Positions 40,189 through 51,119 of a stretch of 64,000 bases of DNA are shown here, one piece after another. Source of the stretch: Eutrigla gurnardus (Eukaryota; Chordata; Actinopteri; Perciformes; Triglidae); contig OY741287.1 in assembly GCA_963514095.1 (NCBI GenBank), positions 11,304,944 through 11,368,943 of the forward strand. Reading direction: 5' to 3'. Positions within the stretch are counted from its first letter, which is position 1, and every line of letters starts with the position of its first letter. Below the pieces are notes generated by a model that was not told the DNA's origin, made no database searches, and saw only the letters and a list, made by a program, of their open reading frames with translations. The position numbers and the translations under genes were made by a program.

Positions 40189-43100
40189 CTTCTTGTCAAG
40201 TCGTTGTCCTCGTACCAGAGGAAGCGGAGGTAGTCTCTATGATCGCGTTTGACCACAAAGCAGTAAAACATTTGCTGCACATCAGCTGTAACAGCTATTG
40301 GCTCTTTGCGGAACCTCAGAAGCACTCCCAGCAGTGTGTTGTTCAAGTCTGGGCCGCTGAGGAGTACATCATTCAGGGATACGCCGTCACATTCCGCGCT
40401 CGAGTCGAATACCACTCTTATTTGACCCGGCTTCTTTGGGTGATATACACCAAATGTGGGGAGGTACCAGTGTTCTTTGCCTGCCTTCAGAGGTGGTGCA
40501 CGTTCGGCTTGGTCGTTGTCCAGCATTTTCTGCATGAACTCTATGTAGTGACTTTTCATTTCTGGCCTTTTCTCTAGGGTCTTTCTGAGACAGCAGAGGC
40601 GTTTGACTGCTTGTTCCCGGTTGCTTGGAAGAGGTCGTCGCGGCGACCGGAATGGTAGGGGTGCTACCCAGCTGTGGTCGACGTCCTGGAAGACCTCTCT
40701 GTCCATGATGGTCAGGAACGCTTTGTCGTCCAATGACAACGCTGTCTTGTTGTCGTCTCTGGAGCTTTCGAACACTGCGTGACCGAGGCTGTCTGTGCTT
40801 GTTGCCCAGCCTGTGTCTTCATCACTGGAAAGTGAGAGAGGGTTGTGTCGTTGCGGTGCACTGTTGTGGAACTCCTTTACGTGGATGTTGTTTGGACAGG
40901 GATGGAGAAAGGATGTTCGTCCATTTTGCAGCACGTTGACCTTGTACACGTTCACTTGGTTGTGGGCTGGTTTGTGGGCTGCCCCCAGGCAGACGACACC
41001 CACGATGACCCAGCCCAGGTCCAGCCTTTGTGCATATGGAGCGTTGTGTGGCCCGTTGATTTGTTCACGCACCTTATGAACTCTGAGGATGTCTCTTCCC
41101 AGGAGCATGAGGATAGGGGAGTCGGGGTCCACAGCTGGAATCTTGTTCGCCACTGGCTGGAGGTGGGAGTGTTGCTCTGCAATGTCGGGGGATGGGATCT
41201 CAGACCTATCATCCGGCACCATGTCACACTCGATTAGTGTGGGGAGGGCGAGTTGTAGTTTTCCGTCCATAGATTCAAGCATGAAGTTGTCAACTCGGCG
41301 GCCGAAGGTCTCTGTTGTCCCCGCGCAGGTCCTCAGTGTGTATGGGGCTGGACTGGCCTTGACACCAAAGAGGTTGAAGAACTCTGTCTTTGCGAGCGAC
41401 TTGTTACTCTGTTCATCCAGCACAGCATACATCTTCACGGCTTGATCTCTTCTCCCGGCAGGATAGACTTTGATCAGGCAGATCTTAGCACATGAGCGTG
41501 GGCTGTCTGCATTACCGCATATCTCTGTGCATTTGGATGTGATTGTGGGTGCGTCTTCATCTGGCTCCCCGCTTTCCTCTTTCGCCACGTGAGCTCTCTC
41601 GCTGAATGTAGGAGGGCCTGGGTGCAGAGCCGTGATGTGTCTTTCACTATTGCACTCGTCACATTTGATTGACACTTTGCAGTCTTTTGCCATATGCTGA
41701 GTTGAGCCGCAGCACTTAAAGCAGATGTGGTTATCTTTCAGATAAGCTTTACGTTCTTCTATAGGTTTAAATCTAAATACTCTACACTTTCTCAGTGGGT
41801 GAGGCTTCCTGTGAATAGGACACTCACGGTCTGGTTCACCTATTCTCTTCTCCACAGAGCTGGTGTCACCGTCAGAAGGTGTGGGTGTGACTCCCGTCTT
41901 ATGCACACTTACTTGGGGTTTGTAGCCGGGCTTCACGGCTGCTCTCTGTGGCACGTGGCTGTTGGAGGTGTTGAAGGCAAAGCTTGGGTCATTCCTCACC
42001 TTGGCCTGTCGCCGGACGAATTGGGAGAACAGAGCGAATGGGGGGAAGGCTACTCCGTGTTCTTCTTTGAACTTGGATCCCATGGTTACCCACTTCTCTT
42101 GCAAGTTGTAGGGTAGCTTTTCTACGATAGGGTTCACCCCACGAGCTGTATCCAAAAAGGCAAGGCCCGGTAGGTATCCTTCTTCTTTGGCACACTCCAA
42201 TTCTAGCAAGATGTCACCAAGTTCTCTGAGTTTAGCGTTGTCTTTGTTGGTTAGCTTGGGGAACACTTCAATCTTTTTAAGTAGTGCATGTTCTACAGCT
42301 TCTGGTGTCCCATAGCATTCCTCCAGGCGTTGCCACACCATACGGAGCCCTGCAGCAGGATTTATGACGTGCACTGAACGGATTCGCCGCGCTTGTTCAG
42401 CTGAGTCTCCACCGAGCCATTTCACCAGCAGGATCAGTTCTTCCCTGGGTGTCAGGTTTAAGTCCTGTGTGGCACTCAGGAATGATGCTTTCCATGACCA
42501 GTAATGTTCGGGACGGTCATCAAACTGTAGGAGGCCAGAGCTCACTAGTTCTCTGCGCATTAGGTACCTGGCAAGGTCTTGTGCTGGCTGCGGCTCAGGG
42601 GAGGGTCCCGTGTTTGGACTAGGAGGTGGACGAGGCGGCTGCGGGTAGGACTTGAATGGAGACGGTCCGCTTGGCTTTGGGTTTGTGTGAGCAGCTGCTC
42701 CAGTGTATTGGTGGGGTAGTCTGTCGACGTCCAGCGGCGTATGCATTGATGCCCGTGGCCTGTAGGAGTCCCGCGGCGTGTGAGTTGGTGGCGGCGATCC
42801 ATAGGCGCCCAGCGTCCTGTAGGCGTCCAGCGGCGTATGCATAGATGGCGGTAGTTCTCTGCCAAACATTGCTGAGTGTTGCTGGACGTAGTTGCTTGCA
42901 TGTTCATAGGCATCGAAAGGCTTACCCGGGACGTATGGCTCGTAGCGCTTCTCCCCGCTCTCAATCTCCTCCTCCTCATATGCTGCAGCTGCTGCCTCAG
43001 CGGCAGCGGCCATCTTCTGGCTCGTGAGAACGTGGAGACTGGCTTCGAGTTCAGCTTTCTGCCTCATTACGCTTGCTTCTCTTTCAGCGAAAGTCAGCTG

Positions 43101-43316
43101 GGCTTTCGCTGCTTTTGACTTGGCTCGTGCTCTGACGGCCGCTGACGATATTGCTGATCCACCGGACCTCTTTGATATCTGTGACCGGGAGTCGGGTGTT
43201 CTGAAGGGGTCTTGTCTTGCCTTTGCCTCATGGCTGTCTTCTCGTGACTGTAGAGCTGCCGCACCTTCTGTCTGTTCCACGGCATCCACCTTCCCTTCGT
43301 CCTCGAATAACGACAT
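40170..43316 (-). CDS. BEL/Pao gag-protease-reverse transcriptase N-terminal frame (1048 codons)
   Basis: Long uninterrupted frame with a likely start MSLFEDEGKVDAVE at 43316. An N-terminal Ala/Glu/Lys-rich coiled-coil region (AKAQLTFAEREASVMRQKAE) is followed by proline/His-Thr-Pro repeats (MHTPLDAYR and variants), a DUF1759-type gag core (RPEHYWSWKASFLSAT), Cys/His motifs (CPIHRKPHPLRKC, CFKCCGSTQHMAKDC, CDECNSERH), the protease region (VYPAGRRDQAVKMYAVLDEQSNKS), then the start of reverse transcriptase (WYLPTFGVYHPKKPGQIRVV, TADVQQMFYCF). Intact over 3.1 kb, which suggests that BEL is fairly young despite its later interruptions. Confidence 0.93.
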   Translation of the reverse strand: MSLFEDEGKVDAVEQTEGAAALQSREDSHEAKARQDPFRTPDSRSQISKRSGGSAISSAAVRARAKSKAAKAQLTFAEREASVMRQKAELEASLHVLTSQKMAAAAEAAAAAYEEEEIESGEKRYEPYVPGKPFDAYEHASNYVQQHSAMFGRELPPSMHTPLDAYRTLGAYGSPPPTHTPRDSYRPRASMHTPLDVDRLPHQYTGAAAHTNPKPSGPSPFKSYPQPPRPPPSPNTGPSPEPQPAQDLARYLMRRELVSSGLLQFDDRPEHYWSWKASFLSATQDLNLTPREELILLVKWLGGDSAEQARRIRSVHVINPAAGLRMVWQRLEECYGTPEAVEHALLKKIEVFPKLTNKDNAKLRELGDILLELECAKEEGYLPGLAFLDTARGVNPIVEKLPYNLQEKWVTMGSKFKEEHGVAFPPFALFSQFVRRQAKVRNDPSFAFNTSNSHVPQRAAVKPGYKPQVSVHKTGVTPTPSDGDTSSVEKRIGEPDRECPIHRKPHPLRKCRVFRFKPIEERKAYLKDNHICFKCCGSTQHMAKDCKVSIKCDECNSERHITALHPGPPTFSERAHVAKEESGEPDEDAPTITSKCTEICGNADSPRSCAKICLIKVYPAGRRDQAVKMYAVLDEQSNKSLAKTEFFNLFGVKASPAPYTLRTCAGTTETFGRRVDNFMLESMDGKLQLALPTLIECDMVPDDRSEIPSPDIAEQHSHLQPVANKIPAVDPDSPILMLLGRDILRVHKVREQINGPHNAPYAQRLDLGWVIVGVVCLGAAHKPAHNQVNVYKVNVLQNGRTSFLHPCPNNIHVKEFHNSAPQRHNPLSLSSDEDTGWATSTDSLGHAVFESSRDDNKTALSLDDKAFLTIMDREVFQDVDHSWVAPLPFRSPRRPLPSNREQAVKRLCCLRKTLEKRPEMKSHYIEFMQKMLDNDQAERAPPLKAGKEHWYLPTFGVYHPKKPGQIRVVFDSSAECDGVSLNDVLLSGPDLNNTLLGVLLRFRKEPIAVTADVQQMFYCFVVKRDHRDYLRFLWYEDNDLTRRWWSIG

Positions 43317-43780
43317 TCTCCTGGGCTATCTTCTTAGTCTGAACTCGCTGAGCTAGTGTCTTTTTACTATGCTGCCCTCGTAATGCGTTCCAGTCTCACA
43401 AAACTAGACAGCTAGCTAACAACCTTAGGAGGAAGTAAAATCCAGTCGACAAGGCTTACTTTTCTTGTTTCTTTACTGTATGTTTTCCTCTTAATTTTTG
43501 TTGTAAAAAGACAAACAATTTACAAAGTTCAAACGTGCTGACGACAGGACCGCAGGAGCGTTACAACATCGTGGTCCTTCCTCGTTGAGTGAACTCGGAT
43601 GAAACCGAAAGCAAACCTGCAGCTGTCCGCGCTGTCGCCAGTATCACAACTTGACCACAGGGTGGCAGTATTTAACAAACTATAACAAGATACACATGAG
43701 CATACACTGAAACCAATGCATTTCTTATGGAAAGCAGAACATGGGTAATCCACAGCAGAACGTGTGGAAACTGCTGCGGT
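43317..43780 (-). other. Probable BEL 5' untranslated region and LTR remnant
   Basis: Position just upstream of the BEL gag start. The minus strand contains 'atgttgtaacgctcctgcg' and an AAAACA-type end near 43490, but without a second copy the LTR limits cannot be set. Confidence 0.35.
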
Positions 43781-43854
43781 AAGTCACATGCTTAACGCTG
43801 CAGGGATAATTGCAAGCTAAAGTGCCATAAAGCCCACAACACATCACTTTAGTT

Positions 43855-44240
43855 TACTCAGGGCTCCAGACTGCTACCAAATGGTCGCATTTTGCGACTT
43901 AAATCTGTGACAGTGCGAGTAAATTTTTAATCTACTTGCGCATGCGCGACCAGTAAATTTGCTGTTTTTTTTTTGTTTTTGTTTTTTTTATATTTTTTGT
44001 TGCTGACAAACTTATGCGGCGTTCACACCGGACGCGATAGACGCGAATACAATCACGTGAGACGCGTGTATCGCGCCGCTTGATCATTTTGGACTATTCG
44101 CTTCATTCGCGTAATACTGTATTTTTGTTATCTAATTGAGAAATGAACGCCGTTTATTTGGCATCAGGTAAATTATTAAGTTCAGGCGCAGAGCTCAATG
44201 CTAGCTTATGCTAACTGAGATAATTGTTTTTGGTGCTAAA
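43855..44240. mobile_element. Fragment related to hAT element A and the 'cacaccgg' family
   Basis: The segment 'cagggctccagactgc' (43858) followed by 'ggtcgcattttgcgacttaa' resembles the left end of element A. From 44016 'gcgttcacaccggacgcgat' resembles the GC-rich core family. Probably a degenerate hAT copy; the right end was not found. Confidence 0.4.
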
Positions 44241-44289
44241 AAATAAAGGTTTAAAGTAAATCAACACCTTCACTCTCTGTCCCTGAAAA

Positions 44290-45092
44290 CCTCAAACAAA
44301 GCCAGAAATCTTGGGGTTATTATGGATTCTGATTTACATTTCGACAGTCACATTAAATCAGTAACAAAATCAGCCTACTATCACCTCAAAAATGTAGCAA
44401 GACTTAGAGGGCTCATGTCAGCTCAAGACTTAGAAAAACTTGTACATGCCTTTATTACTAGTAGGCTAGACTACTGTAATGGTCTCCTTGCAGGTCTTCC
44501 GGAAAAAAAAACTGTCGGGCAGCTACAGCTTGTTCAGAACGCTGCTGCTAGAGTTCTTACAAAGACCAAAAAATGTGAGCACATTACACCAATTCTTAAA
44601 TCCTTACATTGGCTCCCTGTATGTCAGAGGATTGATTTCAAAATCCTCCATGGTCTAGGACCGAAGTATATCACTGATATGCTCCCACTACATAAGCCTT
44701 CTAGACCACTAAGATCTTCTGAGACCAATCTGTTAGTGATTCCCAGAGTAAACAACAATCATGGGAGAGCATCATTTAGTCACTATGCAACAAATAGCTG
44801 GAATAAACTTCCTGAAGATGGAAGACTTGCCCCAACTCTGACCACTTTTAAAACTAGACTGAAAACTGTTATGTTCACCATAGCTTTCTGCTAAATCTTT
44901 TAATGTCTGCACTGTTTTTAATTATTGCAAATATGTTTTTATTCTCCTTTTCTTTCTGTAATGCATTTTTAATTTTGCCTTTATTTTCTTTTAATTCTTC
45001 TATTTTTTTTCACTTTGTTGTATGATGTGAAGCACTTTGAGTCTGCCTTGTGTATGAAATGTGCTATACAAATAAAGTTGCCTTGCCTTATG
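44290..45092 (+). mobile_element. 5'-truncated L2-type LINE, C-terminal part
   Basis: The frame 44322-44894 (190 codons) reads SAYYHLKNVARLRG, LDYCNGLLAGLP, QLQLVQNAAARVL, ITPILKSLHWLPV: the conserved C-terminus downstream of L2/CR1 reverse transcriptase. The 3' end 'gtgctatacaaataaagttg' followed by CCTTGCC is the L2-type tail. Only the last quarter of the element is present. Confidence 0.88.
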
Positions 45093-45337
45093 CGTAGCTT
45101 ATTTTACGTTGTCTCTGATGCTAGCCCTCCGTTCTCATTTATTATGTGTTGTGTAGGGCTGCTTGTGTCTCTGTCCGTGATGCTGACGTGCTGTCTTTGA
45201 CACACTGGTTTCCCCATGTGCAGGTGCAGGTCTACATATACAACGCAGAGAGCAAGAGAGACTGGCACATAGTGGACCGTTACACATTCACATATAACAC
45301 AGAATATTTTACATTCAACAATACAAACAAACATACC

Positions 45338-45398
45338 TGAAACATGGGAACAACACACAACCAGCGTGTCAATGAAAGATGTCAGTCTGTTCCTCGAC
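45338..45398 (-). pseudogene. Middle exon of an unknown transcript, intron-containing copy
   Basis: On the minus strand, acceptor 'ttcttttgtag' then 'gtcgaggaacagactg...catgtttcag' then donor GTATGT. The same 60 bp appears without introns at 35502-35562. The exon upstream of it ends at about 51464 (donor GTAAGT), so the Gypsy element 45609-51399 sits in the intron between them. Confidence 0.5.
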
Positions 45399-45608
45399 CT
45401 ACAAAAGAAGAGCTCCGCATGAGAGAGATGAGAGTACGCAGGTCACGTACACCTCGTGCTGCTGGTAGCTAGCTTAAATCACATTCGCACATATTACGGC
45501 AACAATTCTTCATAAAACAGTCAAACTACGAGTTTTACAAGACTTACGCTTAACAAGCAATTATACACATTAAATGCTGACCGAGTCTACATAATAATAT
45601 AACAATAT

Positions 45609-45888
45609 TGTAGCGACCCTGGTATGTGTACTAGTGAGTGACAGCGCTGTAGTCCAATCACAAGCAGGGTTACTAGGTCCAGCAACATGGGGGCTTGTGA
45701 TTGGGGGAGGTTGCGCAGTGTGTGTGGGTGTCTTCCTGTGCGAGCTCCGAGTAGGAGTGTGTAAAATGTGGGTGTAGAGCGATACATGTGTGCCTTGTTA
45801 AGCTGCTGTAAAGTTGTGAAGTTCGTGGAATAAAGCCAACCGGCTGTTACACCGGATACCTGCCTCCGTTTCTGGTATGATTGCTACA
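45609..45888 (+). repeat. Gypsy-1 5' LTR (280 bp)
   Basis: TG...CA ends, AATAAA at 45831 and matching 51120-51399. A short CA-poor U3 and no clear TATA box. Confidence 0.97.
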
Positions 45889-45889
45889 C

Positions 45890-45907
45890 TGGTGTCAGAA
45901 GTGACTT
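45890..45907 (+). other. Gypsy-1 primer-binding site
   Basis: TGGTGTCAGAAGTGACTT begins one base after the LTR. 'TGGTGTCAGAAGTG' is a frequent primer site in animal Gypsy elements. I cannot assign the tRNA from sequence alone. Confidence 0.7.
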
Positions 45908-45983
45908 CGGACGGTAAATAAGGATCCGGTCGGGAGCTAGCCTAGCCACAGCAGAAGATTAGCCATCTCGCTAGCTGCACGTT

Positions 45984-46976
45984 ATGGAGGGTTTCGGCGG
46001 GACAAGAGTGAAGGAGGAGAGGAGAGACGTGGAGGAAGGAGCCTACGGTTGGTCGGGAACCGCCAGCGGGTACGAGAGAGCTGCACGTGAGGCGAAGGAG
46101 AGCCGGAGAGAGACGGTGGTGGAAATAGCTCACGAGTCGAGCATGACGCCGTCTTTCACGCGGCGCAGCAACCCTCTCTCTACCGGAGAGAGAGAACAGC
46201 GCGAGGTAAACAGCGTTCATCTTCCCGCTTCTGTTACCTCCGTTAAAACACCCAAGTAGTCTGGCAGGTCAGACTGGGAGGCTTTTCATGCACAATTTGA
46301 GTTGTTAGCTCATGCAGTGGGGTGGTCGACAGAAGCTAAAGCCCTACAGCTAGCACTCTGCCTCACTGACGAAGCGCTGACTTGTCTCCTACTGCTCACC
46401 CCCGAAGACAGACACTGTTACACGGCTTTAGTAGGGGCCCTACAGAGGCGTTTTGGACAATGTTTACAACCAGAGCTCCTTCGTAATGAACTAAATAATC
46501 GATGCAGAAGGACCGGGGAGCCGTTACGTGTACTGGCCAACGACATAGAGAGTCTGACCAGGCGGGCTTACGCACACATGCCACCGGGGGTACAGAGCGA
46601 ACTAGCCCGTGACCAGTTCATCCGAGCCCTTTTCCCCTCTGAACTGCGGGTTCAGGTTCAGCTGCAGCACCCACGGACCTTACAGTCAGCCTTGGAGATG
46701 GCTGCAGAGAGGGAGATCGTATGGGGAGTAGCTGCAGGGAGCAGCGTAAAAGAAAGCCCGCTGGCGGTGAGGATGGCAGCCGGGGGCCCCACAGTGGAGG
46801 AGAAACCGGCCTGGGCGGCTGAAATGACCGAACTGATCAGAACTATGTCACTACAGCCCGTACGACGGCCGCGGCCAGGGCCCAGAGTCTGCTGGGAGTG
46901 TGGACAGCAAGGGCATTTGGCTAGAGAGTGCCCTAAACAGCGCCCGGCTCAGGGAAACGGCTCCGGGTCCGCGTAG
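45984..46976 (+). pseudogene. Gypsy-1 gag with one in-frame amber codon
   Basis: The ATG at 45984 (MEGFGGTRVKEERRDVEEG) opens a frame that continues to TAG at 46974, interrupted only by TAG at 46257-46259. After the stop the frame continues with the capsid-like FHAQFELLAHAVGW, an LRNELNNRCRR region and a CCHC zinc knuckle CWECGQQGHLAREC near the end. About 330 codons. A slippery site GGGAAAC lies 16 nt before the final stop. A single-base change would explain the amber codon. Confidence 0.9.
46952..46958 (+). promoter_or_regulatory. Probable -1 ribosomal frameshift site (G GGA AAC)
   Basis: The heptamer sits exactly in the X XXY YYZ register of the gag frame (..CA|G GGA AAC|), 16 nt before the gag stop. 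A shift by -1 enters the pol frame, which is open from here. GGGAAAC is an established retroviral -1 slippery heptamer, and the following 25 nt are very GC-rich. Confidence 0.75.
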
Positions 46977-49900
46977 AGGGGAATATGCGGACTCCACCCC
47001 CTTCCCCTACCTCCCAGCCAGCCTCCACAGCAGACGATGACACCAGCTTGGTACCTGACATCTTAGTGGGGCGTGCCTCGGTGGGTGAGTCGTGCTATAT
47101 TTCAGTCACTGTGGAGGGTGTACCATGTCTGGCTCTAGTAGACTCTGGGGCGACAGTTTCCTTGGTGAGACCTGATGTGGTGCCTGGGGGGACTCAGTTG
47201 GAGCCGACCGCCAAGTGGCTGCGCACCGTCACCGGGGAACTAGCTCCCCTGACAGGAAAAAGCAGGTTTTCAGTGACTATAGGGGGGTGGGCGGTACGTC
47301 ACCTGCTATGGATAGCTGCCGTTCAGGAACCCTGTATTCTGGGTTTGGACTTTCTAAAGGCTACAGGATGTGTCCTGGACTTTGGGAGGGGCCTGGTGAG
47401 TTTCCGAGGGGGACCAGTCGTCACTATGTTGCCCATAGACACCCTTGTCACACCCCCTGTCAGACTTTTCACACCGGCTGGTGAATCAATAGGGGCAGCT
47501 CTCAACATCACCCCGGCCGCGTCCCTCCCTCCTGCCACTCCCGCTCGGAGTGTCGGCCCCTCTCTCACCTCGACCCCCCCATCAGGTGCGACCCCCCCCC
47601 TCTCACCTTCTCCCCCTCTTCTTACAAAAGCCTCACAGCTGCAGCCCAGAGGAACGGTGGAGGCTGGAGTCAACAGCACCCCTTCAGGGACCACGTCCAC
47701 CGTACACGCGACCACGTCCCGGTCACTTTCGACCAATACAGAGAGAGAGGGGGAAATATCGGCTGTGAGAGATATATGGAGGAAGAACTGTGGCGGCCTG
47801 GACCCTCAACAGCAGGAGGAGCTGTGGCAGCTGTTACTAGAATTCAAAGACAGCTTTGCCATGAGCGACGAGGAGGTGGGGGTGACTCACCTAGTACATC
47901 ACGACATCGACACGGGGGACGCACGCCCCATCAAGTGCCGGCCTCGCCGCCTCCCCCTGGCTCGTCAAGAGGCTTGCGATGAGGCAGTTCGTAACCTACT
48001 GCAGGCAGGCATCATCGAGCCCTCAGACAGCCCCTGGGCCGCCGCCGTTGTCATGGTCCCCAAGAAGGTGAGCGGTTGGAGGCTCTGTCTGGACTACCGG
48101 CCGGTGAACGGGATAACCCGGAAAGACTCCTACCCCCTGCCGCGCATAGACGAGTCTCTGGACCTGGTCTCCGGGTCCTCTTGGTTCTCCTCCTTGGACC
48201 TCCACAGCGGCTATTACCAGGTTCCCCTCTCCTCGGAGGCAAGACCCAAAACAGCGTTTTGCACAGGGCGGGGGCTGTGGCAGTTCAAGGTCCTTAGTTT
48301 TGGCCTTTGTAATGCCCCGGCCACCTTCGCGAGGTTGATGGACAGGGTGCTGGCCGGGGTCCCCCGGCAACAGTGCCTGGTATACCTCGACGACATCCTG
48401 GCTCATGGAAGTTCCTTCGAGACAGCTCTGGGAGCCCTGCGTCAAGTGCTGGAGAGGATAAGGACTGCTGGCCTTAAGCTTCACCCAGAAAAGTGCCACT
48501 TCATGCAGCGAGAGGTAGCCTTTTTGGGTCACAAGGTGGGAGAGGAGGGCATTGGCACTCTGGGGAACAAGGTGCAGGCTGTCACCGATTGGCCAGCACC
48601 CACCAACCAGAAGCAGCTGAAGAGCTTCTTGGGCCTAGCCTCGTACTACAGGAGGTTCGTACGGGGCTTCTCCTGCACCGCTGCCCCCCTGTTTCAGCTG
48701 CTACAAAAAGACTGCGACTTTCTCTGGACCGAGCAGTGTCAGGGGGCCTTCACCAGCCTTCAACGGGCTCTGAGCGAAGCCCCGGTTCTTGCCCCAGCTG
48801 ATCCCTCCTTGCCATTCCTCCTGGATACGGACGCTAGTGGCTCGGGGGTGGGTGGTGTGCTGTCCCAGACTGGCCCCGATGGGGAACGGGTGGTGGCATA
48901 TTTCAGCCGAGCGTTCAAAAAGGCTGAAAGGCGCTACTGTGTCACCCGCAGGGAGCTCTTGGCTGTAGTGCTGTCCATCAGGCATTTCAAGTTCTATCTG
49001 TGCGGCCCACTGTTCAGAGTGAGGACAGACCACGCGGCTCTCCAGTGGCTCATGACATTCAAAGAGCCAGAGGGACAGGTCGCCAGGTGGATAGAAGAGC
49101 TCCAGGCTTTCAACTTCACCGTGGAGCATCGGCCGGGGGCCCGCCACACCAACGCCGATGCCCTGTCACGTCGCCCGTGTGCCGCGGTTGGGTGCCAGTA
49201 TTGCGAGCGGAGAGAGACTCGTGAGAGAGAACTGCAGGAGGAAAACGGGGGCTGTACCGCTGTGCGTCGAGTAGAAGAACTCATCTGCCGCGAGCTGCAG
49301 ATGGTCGACCCAGCTGAATGGAGACAGCAACAGGAGCAGGACCCCGACCTTAAACCTGTGCTACAGTGGGTGGAGGCTCAGCAGCAGCCACCATGGGAGG
49401 AAGTGGCTGTGGGCCAAATTCAGGGCTCTGCGGCTGTGTCAGGGGGTACTACAGCGGGCGTGGTCACAACCAGCAACAGGAGAACAGAGATGGCAGGTCG
49501 TGGTCCCCCATGGCCTGCAAGAGGCAGTGTTGGAGGCCATGCATGGAGCTGCAGGTTCGGGGCACTTTGGAGTGACTAAGACACTTAGACGCCTTCGCCA
49601 GAGCTTCTACTGGGGCCAGTGTCGGCGGGACGTAGAGGACTTCTGCCGCCGCTGCGATGCCTGTACAGCACGTAAGGGTCCCCCCGGTCGTTCTCACGCC
49701 CCGCTCCAGCAGCATACAGTGGGAGCCCCCATGGAGAGGGTGGCGGTGGATGTAGTAGGGCCGCTGCCTCGCTCCGACAAGGGTAACCGCTATGTACTCT
49801 CGGCCATCGACTACTTCACTAAATGGCCCGAAGCTTACGCTATTCCCGATCAGGAGGCAGTGACGGTGGCCGATGCGCTAGTGGAAGGCATGTTCAGCCG

Positions 49901-50894
49901 TTTCGGAGTGCCGGAGACCATTCACAGCGACCAGGGGAGGAATTTTGAGTCCCGGGTTTTTGCCTCTATGTGTGAGCGCCTAGGGATGCACAAAACCCGC
50001 ACCACGCCCTTGCACCCTCAGAGCGATGGCTTAGTGGAGCGGTTTCATCGCACATTGGGCCAGCAGCTGGCCATCATCACGTCACAGCACCAGCGAGATT
50101 GGGACGACCACCTACCCCTGGTGCTCATGGCTTGCCGCTCTGCCATGCAGGAAACCACCTCCTGTACGCCCTCCCTTCTCATGCTGGGGAGAGAGCTCCG
50201 TACCCCTGCCGAGCTGTCGTTTGGCCGACCACCAGACTCCCCAGAGGCCCCGCCAGGTCCAGAGTATGCCAGGAGGCTGCAGGACCGCCTGGATTTGGCC
50301 CACGCTTTTGCCCGGAAACAGCAGCAGCAAGCTGGGCTGAGGCAGAAGCGTAATTATGACGTGAGGACCCGAGGGAGACATTTTCGGGCTGGGGAACTGG
50401 TCTGGGTCTACAGCCCTCAGAGGAAAAAGGGGCGGTGCCCTAAGCTTGAGAGCCAGTGGGTGGGCCCTTGCAAGATACTGGAGAGGTGGGGAGAGGTGGT
50501 GTACAGGGTGCAGCTCCCCGGCAGGGGGAGGAGGGTGGCGCTTCATCGAGACCGGTTGGCCCCGTACCGTGGGGGCTCACAGGGGCAAGCAGAGGGGACA
50601 CCAGCCTCGCCTATTCAGCCTCCCACGTCTCATCCAAATGGCAACGCCTCCATTTCCCGGCCTGGGACGCCAGGACCCCCACCCCCAACTCCGCCAGAGC
50701 TCACTCTGAGGCCCCCGTCAGGCCCAGACCCAGCTGAACCACCCCCCTCACCGTCACAGTCCCCTCCTCACGGGGAGAGCAACTCAGCCCCTGGTCCAGG
50801 TGCTCCAGCCCAGGAAGGAGGGCGGCCCCGCCGTCAGAGGAGACCCCCGGGGCGTTACAGGGACTTTGAAGACACTCTCTGGGAAGAGGAGTAG
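46959..50894 (+). pseudogene. Gypsy-1 pol: protease, reverse transcriptase, RNase H, integrase; one frameshift
   Basis: Entered by -1 frameshifting, with a first in-frame ATG at 46985. The aspartic protease has the active site LVDSGATVSL (residue about 53 from that ATG). Reverse transcriptase carries SGWRLCLDYRPVN, LDLHSGYYQ and CLVYLDDIL (about residue 466); RNase H has LLDTDASGSG (about 613). Near 49395-49420 the frame moves to 49500-50894, where integrase has an HHCC zinc finger (HFGVTKTLRR...CRRCDAC), the catalytic residues in VAVDVVGPL, IHSDQGRNF and GLVERFHRTL, a GPCKILERWG C-terminal module and a proline-rich tail. Stop at 50892. Confidence 0.94.
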
Positions 50895-51119
50895 TTAGGA
50901 GTGAGACCCGAGTTCTTAGAAGGGCAAGAATGCGCCCTGGGCTCACTGGAAGTGATGGCAGTCTGCCCAGATCTTCCTAGTTAGTAAAAGAAATGTTGGA
51001 CATTAAAAAAAAATAAAAATAAATAACATGCACAATTTGAGCTGTTTTATGCTCATGTATTTTTCTGTTCTGTTCTGTTAGTCTCCTCGAGGGCGAGGAA
51101 CTTTGTGGTGGGGGGGTAG
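50895..51119 (+). other. Gypsy-1 3' untranslated region and polypurine tract
   Basis: Ends in the purine-rich 'gtggtgggggggtag' right before the 3' LTR at 51120, the place for second-strand priming. An A-rich segment is at 51003-51027. Confidence 0.7.

Larger units (their letters stand above)
35760..43316 (-). mobile_element. BEL/Pao LTR retrotransposon (pol nearly complete, LTRs not resolved)
   Basis: Minus-strand gag-pol from 43316 to about 35770 in four segments: 43316-40170, 40188-39231, 37911-36664 and, across hAT B copy 2, about 35816-35770. The breaks are one frameshift at about 40180 and two hAT insertions. DUF1759-type gag, Cys/His knuckles, BEL-type protease, YVDD reverse transcriptase, RNase H and a BEL-type integrase occur in the canonical order. 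No LTR pair could be matched by eye: the 5' LTR should lie at about 43450-43800 and the 3' end is truncated. Confidence 0.9.

Noticed and set aside
40733..43356. Several 60-130-codon plus-strand frames
   Set aside because: Shadows of the BEL gag-pol frame on the minus strand.
47215..50737. Many frames of 60-170 codons on both strands
   Set aside because: Shadows of Gypsy-1 pol in GC-rich sequence.
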